Part shown: positions 62,494 through 64,000 of the stretch, piece after piece | Position numbering within the stretch: position 1 is the stretch's first letter | Layout of the letters: the number at the start of each line of letters is the position of its first letter | Source: Sphingobium sp. AS12 | Lineage (GTDB): Bacteria; Pseudomonadota; Alphaproteobacteria; Sphingomonadales; Sphingomonadaceae | NCBI RefSeq assembly: GCF_019097845.1 | Contig: NZ_JAHRGM010000035.1 | Span: forward strand, 62,001-126,000 | DNA length: 64,000 bases | Reading direction: 5' to 3' | Program-made: the position numbers and the translations under genes | The notes under the pieces: model-generated | What the model saw: the letters and a program-made list of their open reading frames with translations, nothing else | Told to the model about the DNA's origin: nothing | Databases searched by the model: none

Positions 62494-63999
62494 TTAGAAA
62501 AAGCCCAGCGCCTTTGGGCTATAGCTGACCAGCAGATTCTTGGTCTGCTGATAATGATCCAACATCATCTTGTGATTCTCGCGACCAATGCCCGACTGTT
62601 TGAACCCGCCAAATGCCGCATGGGCGGGATAGGCGTGGTAACAGTTGGTCCAGACGCGACCGGCGTGAATGCCCCGGCCCATGCGATAGGCGCGGCTGCC
62701 GTCGCGGGTCCACACGCCAGCACCCAGCCCATAGAGCGTGTCATTGGCAATGGCGAGCGCTTCGGCTTCATCCTTGAAGGTGGTGACGGCCAGTACCGGG
62801 CCGAAAATCTCTTCCTGAAAGATGCGCATCGCGTTGTGGCCCTTCAGGACCGTCGGGGTGACATAATAGCCCTCGCTCAGTTCGCCATCCAGATGGGCGC
62901 GCGCGCCGCCGGTCAGCAGTTCAGCCCCTTCGGCCAGACCGATCTCGATATAGGAGAGGATCTTTTCCAGCTGGTCGTTCGACGCCTGCGCGCCGATCAT
63001 GGTGGCCGGGTCGAGCGGGCTGCCCTGCTTGATCGCCTTCACCCGCGCAATCGCGCGTTCGATGAACTTTTCGTAGATCGACTCCTGGATCAGCGCCCGG
63101 CTGGGGCAGGTGCAGACTTCGCCCTGATTGAGCGCGAACATTGCAAAGCCTTCCAGGCATTTGTCGAAATAATCGTCATCCGCATCCATCACGTCGGCAA
63201 AGAAGATGTTGGGCGATTTGCCGCCCAGCTCCAGCGTGACGGGAATCAGATTTTCCGACGCATATTGCATGATCAGGCGGCCGGTCGTCGTTTCGCCGGT
63301 GAAGGCGATCTTGCTGATCCGCTTGTTGCTGGCCAGCGGCTTGCCCGCCTCCACGCCAAAGCCGTTGACGACGTTCAGCACGCCGGGCGGCAGCAGGTCG
63401 CCGATAATGTCCAGCAGCACCAGGATCGACATCGGCGTCTGCTCGGCGGGTTTCAGGACGATGCAATTGCCCGCGGCCAGCGCCGGTGCCAGCTTCCACA
63501 CAGCCATCAGGATCGGGAAATTCCACGGGATGATCTGGCCGACCACGCCCAGCGGTTCGTGAAAATGATAGGCGATCGTGTCATGATCAATCTCGCTGAT
63601 CGACCCTTCCTGCGCGCGGACGCAACCGGCGAAATAGCGGAAATGGTCGATGGCGAGGGGAATGTCGGCATGGGTCGTCTCGCGGATCGGCTTGCCATTG
63701 TCGATCGTCTCGGCCATCGCGATCAGATCGAGGTTCGCTTCCATCCGGTCGGCGATCTTGAGCAGGATGTTCGACCGGTCGGTCGAGGACGTTTTGCCCC
63801 AGCCATCCTTCGCCTTGTGCGCGGCATCCAGCGCCAGCTCGATATCCTCAGCCGTACCGCGCGCGATCGTGCCGACGACTTGCCCCGTCACGGGAGAGAT
63901 ATTCTCGAAATAGCCGCCCTTGACCGGCGCGACCCACTGGCCGCCGATATAATTGTCATATTGGTCACGGATCAGCGTCTTGCCGGTGAACCGCTCCAT
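62494..63999 (-). CDS. exaC: NAD-dependent aldehyde dehydrogenase (ExaC/AldB-like)
   Basis: Oxidises the aldehyde produced by alcohol oxidation. 501 residues with [31 protein letters not shown], the catalytic Glu in [13 protein letters not shown] and catalytic Cys in [22 protein letters not shown] and the C-terminal [15 protein letters not shown]. The ATG at 63999 is one base from the window edge; the product reads like a complete family member, but a longer start outside the window cannot be excluded. Followed by the DUF779 gene. Confidence 0.93.
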   Translation of the reverse strand: MERFTGKTLIRDQYDNYIGGQWVAPVKGGYFENISPVTGQVVGTIARGTAEDIELALDAAHKAKDGWGKTSSTDRSNILLKIADRMEANLDLIAMAETIDNGKPIRETTHADIPLAIDHFRYFAGCVRAQEGSISEIDHDTIAYHFHEPLGVVGQIIPWNFPILMAVWKLAPALAAGNCIVLKPAEQTPMSILVLLDIIGDLLPPGVLNVVNGFGVEAGKPLASNKRISKIAFTGETTTGRLIMQYASENLIPVTLELGGKSPNIFFADVMDADDDYFDKCLEGFAMFALNQGEVCTCPSRALIQESIYEKFIERAIARVKAIKQGSPLDPATMIGAQASNDQLEKILSYIEIGLAEGAELLTGGARAHLDGELSEGYYVTPTVLKGHNAMRIFQEEIFGPVLAVTTFKDEAEALAIANDTLYGLGAGVWTRDGSRAYRMGRGIHAGRVWTNCYHAYPAHAAFGGFKQSGIGRENHKMMLDHYQQTKNLLVSYSPKALGFF

Positions 64000-64000
64000 C

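Overview
The window is GC-rich, densely coded bacterial DNA. Codon use, gene families and dispersed palindromes point to an alphaproteobacterium of the sphingomonad group (Sphingobium/Sphingomonas-like). Supporting this assignment are a suf operon headed by an Rrf2 regulator, a chromosomal mla-type MCE transporter next to glnD/mutS, and repeated palindromes built on CGTTCGTTTCGAGCGAAGTC or GTCCTGAGCCTGTCGAAG, which I recall as common in sphingomonad genomes. The group assignment is inference, since no rRNA or tRNA gene is present.

Layout. 1-3.4 kb: end of a P2-like prophage or remnant (terminase large subunit cut by the window edge, portal protein, orphan D12-class adenine methylase). A gene-free A+T-rich stretch of about 0.8 kb with short repeats follows. 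4.2-7.0 kb: low-molecular-weight tyrosine phosphatase facing an ATP-grasp/polysaccharide-deacetylase pair. 7.1-15.5 kb: flavin reductase, malic enzyme, mutS, glnD. 15.6-19.2 kb: four-gene MCE/Mla-type lipid transporter. 19.3-26.8 kb: HAD phosphatase, AsmA-like protein, 2-hydroxyacid dehydrogenase, Cys/Met-metabolism PLP enzyme, Lhr-like helicase. 26.9-29.3 kb: secreted catalase plus ankyrin partner (katB-ankB type). 29.3-38 kb: gyrB, small lipoproteins, DUF1993 and NHL proteins, a divergent yczE/yczR (MocR) pair, pyrD. 38.0-38.1 kb: a probable small RNA with promoter and terminator, then an AraC regulator. 39.3-45.9 kb: suf iron-sulfur operon (rrf2-sufB-DUF559-hyp-sufC-sufD-sufS-sufT-sufA). 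45.9-53.5 kb: epimerase, two tandem secreted paralogs, coq7, dsbB, ctpA-envC-rlmH-rsfS-nadD. 53.5-64 kb: periplasmic PQQ alcohol oxidation and its signalling: beta-propeller, cytochrome c550, binding protein, PQQ dehydrogenase with the Asp-x-Asp signature of lanthanide enzymes, LuxR response regulator, hybrid histidine kinase, FIST sensor, DUF779 protein, aldehyde dehydrogenase.

How genes work together. The last block reads as one physiological unit: alcohol is oxidised in the periplasm by the PQQ enzyme, electrons leave through the c-type cytochrome, the aldehyde is finished by the cytoplasmic dehydrogenase, and a FIST/hybrid-kinase/LuxR relay probably controls expression. The suf block is an uninterrupted overlapping operon that tolerated two insertions: a DUF559 nuclease gene bracketed by about 34-bp inverted repeats, and a REP-like palindrome inserted in frame just after the sufS start codon.

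The most unusual signals are those two suf insertions, the unassigned structured RNA at 38.03-38.13 kb, the repeat-rich A+T island beside the prophage, and the predicted lanthanide dependence of the alcohol dehydrogenase. All calls come from reading the sequence; no database search was run.
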